Shown: positions 55,501 through 57,781 of the stretch, in pieces
How positions within the stretch are numbered: the stretch's first letter is position 1
Layout of the letters: every line of letters starts with the position of its first letter
From: Nemertoderma westbladi
Lineage: Eukaryota; Xenacoelomorpha; Nemertodermatida; Nemertodermatidae
Direction of reading: 5' to 3'
Assembly (NCBI GenBank): GCA_032718475.1
Contig: JAUCBJ010000589.1
Coordinates: 1 to 57,781, forward strand
DNA: 57,781 bases
Translations under genes and position numbers: made by a program
The notes under the pieces: generated by a model
Databases searched by the model: none
What the model was told of the DNA's origin: nothing
What the model saw: the letters and a program-made list of their open reading frames with translations, nothing else

Positions 55501-56102
55501 AATTTGATACATTTATGAAATGAATCCATATGTTTCCTTAGACTTCCTTTGTCCACAAATTGTTTGTCACAAGAACTGCAATTAAATTTAATACCTTTAT
55601 AAAATGATTCCATATGTTTCTTTAGACTTCCTTTGTCCATAAATTGTTTGTCACAAGAACTGCAATTAAATTTGATACCTTTATGAAATTATTCCATATG
55701 TTTCTTTAGACTTCCTTTGTCCATAAATTGTTTGTCACAAGAACTGCAATTAAATTTGATACCTTTATGAAATTATTCCATATGTTTCTTTAGACTTCCT
55801 TTGTCCATAAATTGTTTGTCACAAGAACTGCAATTAAATTTGATACCTTTATGAAATGATTCCATATGTTTCTTTAGACTTCCTTTGTCCATAAATTGTT
55901 TGTCACAAGAACTGCAATTAAATTTGATTCCTTTATGAAATGATTCCATATGTTTCTTTAGACTTCCTTTGTCCATAAATTGTTTGTCACAAGAACTTCA
56001 ATTAAATTTGATACCTATATGAAATGATTCCATATGTTTCTTTAGACTTCCTTTGTCCATAAATTGTTTGTCACAAGAACTGCAATTAAATTTGATACCT
56101 AT
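36690..56102 (-). repeat. 84-bp C2H2 zinc-finger array, about 231 units
   Basis: Every unit is exactly 84 bp: the phase at 36901 is unchanged at every 420-bp step to 55801, so no indel occurred in 19.4 kb. One frame runs through all units on the minus strand but is cut by 30 stops of four kinds: Ser-to-TAA in MESF (12 units, e.g. 37629, 41325, 49808, 53758, 55774); the same stop with linked changes giving HLE*YH (9 units at 46365, 46785, 47205, 48381, 48801, 51321, 51741, 52161, 52413); Cys-to-TGA (4 units at 38862, 40206, 42306, about 55995); and Lys-to-TAA (5 units at 41352, 49920, about 53869, 54033, 54540). Open blocks between stops reach 1336 codons. It is either a pseudogenised polyfinger gene behaving as a satellite or a gene of which only some parts are translated. 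Confidence 0.95.
42306..46316 (-). pseudogene. longest open finger block, 1336 codons
   Basis: About 48 fingers without a stop, the longest open run in the array. It contains two copies of a block of about 22 units (1848 bp apart by the MESFQKCIKF/SLTKH markers near 44337 and 46185), one of them with an extra HKCIKF unit. Several fingers read CSSYDKQFMEKGS, where the second zinc-binding Cys is Tyr and the following Asp is Glu; the two changes always travel together. There is no start context, so this is an internal piece and not a separate gene. Confidence 0.6.
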
Positions 56103-56606
56103 TGTTAGCTTATTCAATCCTGCTAACACCCCATAAAGTTAAGCCGATAAGCAATATTGGGGGCCATGAGATTGGGTAATCAACCAACTCGTGCCACCCC
56201 AATAAGAATGGGAAGGAGAAGCACACAATGAGGGTCAGGGGCCAAACCCCTAACCCAGAGAGAACAGGTGGAGTGAACGGGAACACTCCAAAGGGCGCCA
56301 ACAAGGGTATCAACCAATCAGAGGGGGGAAAGGCATCGATTAGGTAGAGTAACAAGGCCAACCGTGCAATATAGCCACTTGGCAGTAATCATATCAGTTC
56401 AGTTATCTCAGTGCAATATTAGTGCCAGTTTAGGTTAGATAGTTTAGCTAGGGAAGGACCGGGACTTTAGTTACCGTATCCCGCCTTCCGTGTACAACAA
56501 CCTATATCTATATCTTTATACCGATCATTATATACAACGAAGGACGAGAACTCATTTACTCATTTTCATTTACTCTTCACACACGGCGGGGACGCGTGAA
56601 CTAACA
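56103..56606 (+). repeat. 5' LTR of a second LTR retrotransposon
   Basis: 504 bp with perfect terminal inverted repeats, TGTTAG at 56103-56108 and CTAACA at 56601-56606. It begins where the zinc-finger array stops in mid-unit, after gatacctat. TATA-like sequence (tatatctatatctttata) lies near 56503-56520. No second LTR is in the window. The following sequence (ccggataaaccgggatccc) shows no primer-binding site that I can assign with confidence; tggatcccgtcac at about 56630 is a weak candidate. Confidence 0.8.
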
Positions 56607-57781
56607 CCGGATAAACCGGGATCCCTCCTGGATCCCGTCACAGTAACTAAATCGAGCTGCCGCCCTAGTTAAACTGTAACAGTAACTAAAACCAGCTGCC
56701 GCCCTAGATAAACAGCGACTACCAGCCACCAATCTAGAGGTAAAGAAGATGAGTCGGTCAGGTGAGACGACACCGACGCGGACCCCGGACGAAGAACTAA
56801 CGATCCGCGAGGCCGCAACCAGGCGGTACAGGCCCACAACGCCGGACCCATCGGTAACGGGTCATCTGGCAGCTGAGGATGAGGGGGGCCGCCTGGAACC
56901 TGAGGTCGAGCCGAGAGGAGGAGAGAGCGAGACAGAGGGAGACGGAGACGAGTCGACACGAGACACGGACGTCGGTACCGATGTCGCGGGCCAGCCACAG
57001 GCCGAGGGCGACGGACGGCCCACCGAGACGGCGACAGTGGGGCCGACGGTACGACGCCGGACCCGGAGAGCCGACGGAGATGTCAATACCGATGTCGCCG
57101 GCCAGGCACAGGCCGAGGGCGACGGACGGCCCACCGGAACGGCGACGGTGGGGCCGACGGTACGACGTCGAACCCGGAGAGACGGAGGAGAGGTCGGCGA
57201 CGAGGACGTCGGGGTCTCCGATCGACTTCGACGGGCCTACAACGCGACCCGGAGACTACTAGAGGAGGCCAGGAAGGGGAAAACGATAGACGAGGTAAAA
57301 CTAAAGTCAGGACTAGGTAAGTCGGACAGACATTTATATTATCTAATGCGCTTCGGGCAGAGAGAACTAGCCGAGGAGAGAGCAAAAGGGGTTGCCAGCG
57401 AACTGTTTGAACTATGGGAATGTGGGAGTATGGAACCTAGCGTAGCGTCAGTGTACATAGGGCCATACTTGGTCGATGCCCGGGGAGTAAAATTAGTGGG
57501 TTGGAGGGGACCTGAAGGGGGCGAATCCGAGGTTAACCCCAAGGATTCGGCCTCGTCGGTCGGAGGAAGTTCCGGGAGGCGGGGGAAAGTTAGTAGGACA
57601 GGAAGGCGGAGGGAATCCGTCAATACCGATAAGTCTGCTACATCCTCCGTAAAAGAAAGACTGGCGAGAGAGATAGGTGCCGCGTGCCGTCTCGACCTGA
57701 TAAAGCAAGGCCAGAGGGAAATGGATAAACAGCTAGAGGAGGGGAGAATGCGGCTAGAGAGGGAAGCGACATTGATTAGAG
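56607..57781 (+). mobile_element. internal part of the second LTR retrotransposon, cut by the edge
   Basis: Continues from the LTR to the right edge. A short leader with a tandem pair (acagtaactaaa...gctgccgccctag, near 56639 and 56685) precedes a long open frame from 56749. Composition changes from AT-rich to strongly GC-rich at the ORF, unlike the rest of the window. The superfamily cannot be told without pol. Confidence 0.8.
56749..57781 (+). CDS. gag-like ORF, 3' end missing
   Basis: Open for 344 codons to the window edge with no stop. It starts MSRSGETTPTRTPDEEL. The first half is acidic, Gly/Arg/Thr-rich and disordered, with a 37-residue direct duplication (111 bp; copies starting TDVAGQPQAEGDG and TDVAGQAQAEGDG at 56977 and 57088). 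The second half is more structured: a helical stretch with TIDEVKLKSGLGKSDRHLYY, then a segment with ASVYIGPYLVDARGVKLVGW, then charged, coiled-coil-like sequence at the edge. No zinc knuckle is reached. Position after an LTR and leader argues for gag, but I do not recognise the domain. Long minus-strand frames here are shadows of the GC-rich code. Confidence 0.75.
   Translation, partial: MSRSGETTPTRTPDEELTIREAATRRYRPTTPDPSVTGHLAAEDEGGRLEPEVEPRGGESETEGDGDESTRDTDVGTDVAGQPQAEGDGRPTETATVGPTVRRRTRRADGDVNTDVAGQAQAEGDGRPTGTATVGPTVRRRTRRDGGEVGDEDVGVSDRLRRAYNATRRLLEEARKGKTIDEVKLKSGLGKSDRHLYYLMRFGQRELAEERAKGVASELFELWECGSMEPSVASVYIGPYLVDARGVKLVGWRGPEGGESEVNPKDSASSVGGSSGRRGKVSRTGRRRESVNTDKSATSSVKERLAREIGAACRLDLIKQGQREMDKQLEEGRMRLEREATLIR

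Noticed and set aside
56110-56361. 83-codon hydrophobic minus-strand ORF next to the finger array
   Set aside because: Lies entirely inside the second element's LTR, antisense to it; not the start of the finger gene.
56601-57708. several long minus-strand ORFs
   Set aside because: Shadows of the GC-rich plus-strand gag-like frame, which is longer and placed correctly after the LTR.

Overview
The window is nuclear DNA from an invertebrate animal that I cannot place more closely. The reasons are a rabenosyn-5 (FYVE) gene, a small secreted WAP protein, a tandem C2H2 zinc-finger array, BEL/Pao and RTE-like retroelements, satellites, AT-rich spacers and no operons. Few host genes are present; most of the 57.8 kb is repeats and mobile DNA.

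Layout. Positions 1-2505 are a 53-bp satellite. Positions 3452-4482 are a 17-bp minisatellite whose every unit carries a consensus 5' splice site. Positions 4483-8843 are AT-rich spacer with retroelement fragments and a possible tRNA-derived SINE. Positions 8844-12550 are a nearly full-length RTE-like non-LTR retrotransposon, broken by one internal deletion. Positions 13211-14596 (minus) hold an intronless rabenosyn-5-like gene. Positions 15947-16219 (plus) hold a TATA-driven WAP gene with a GPI-type tail. Positions 16932-19800 are nested local duplications rich in GTGTGGCGCGC and GCTCGC motifs.

Positions 20661-36662 are one complete, very young, 16.0-kb BEL/Pao LTR retrotransposon on the minus strand. 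It has 1.16-1.20 kb LTRs that are almost identical outside one indel, a GAGCA target-site duplication, a near-intact gag-pol and three extra ORFs in the env position. It landed 24 bp past the stop codon of a zinc-finger gene.

Positions 36690-56102 (minus) are about 231 tandem C2H2 fingers, each exactly 84 bp with no indel over 19.4 kb. The array is punctuated by 30 in-frame stops of only four kinds. A second LTR retrotransposon (LTR 56103-56606, gag-like ORF from 56749) is inserted in the array and runs off the right edge, so the array probably resumes beyond the window.

The most unusual material is the homogenised finger array with its spreading stops, the accessory genes of the 16-kb BEL element, and the dense sense-strand 5' splice-site consensus in that element's gag region.
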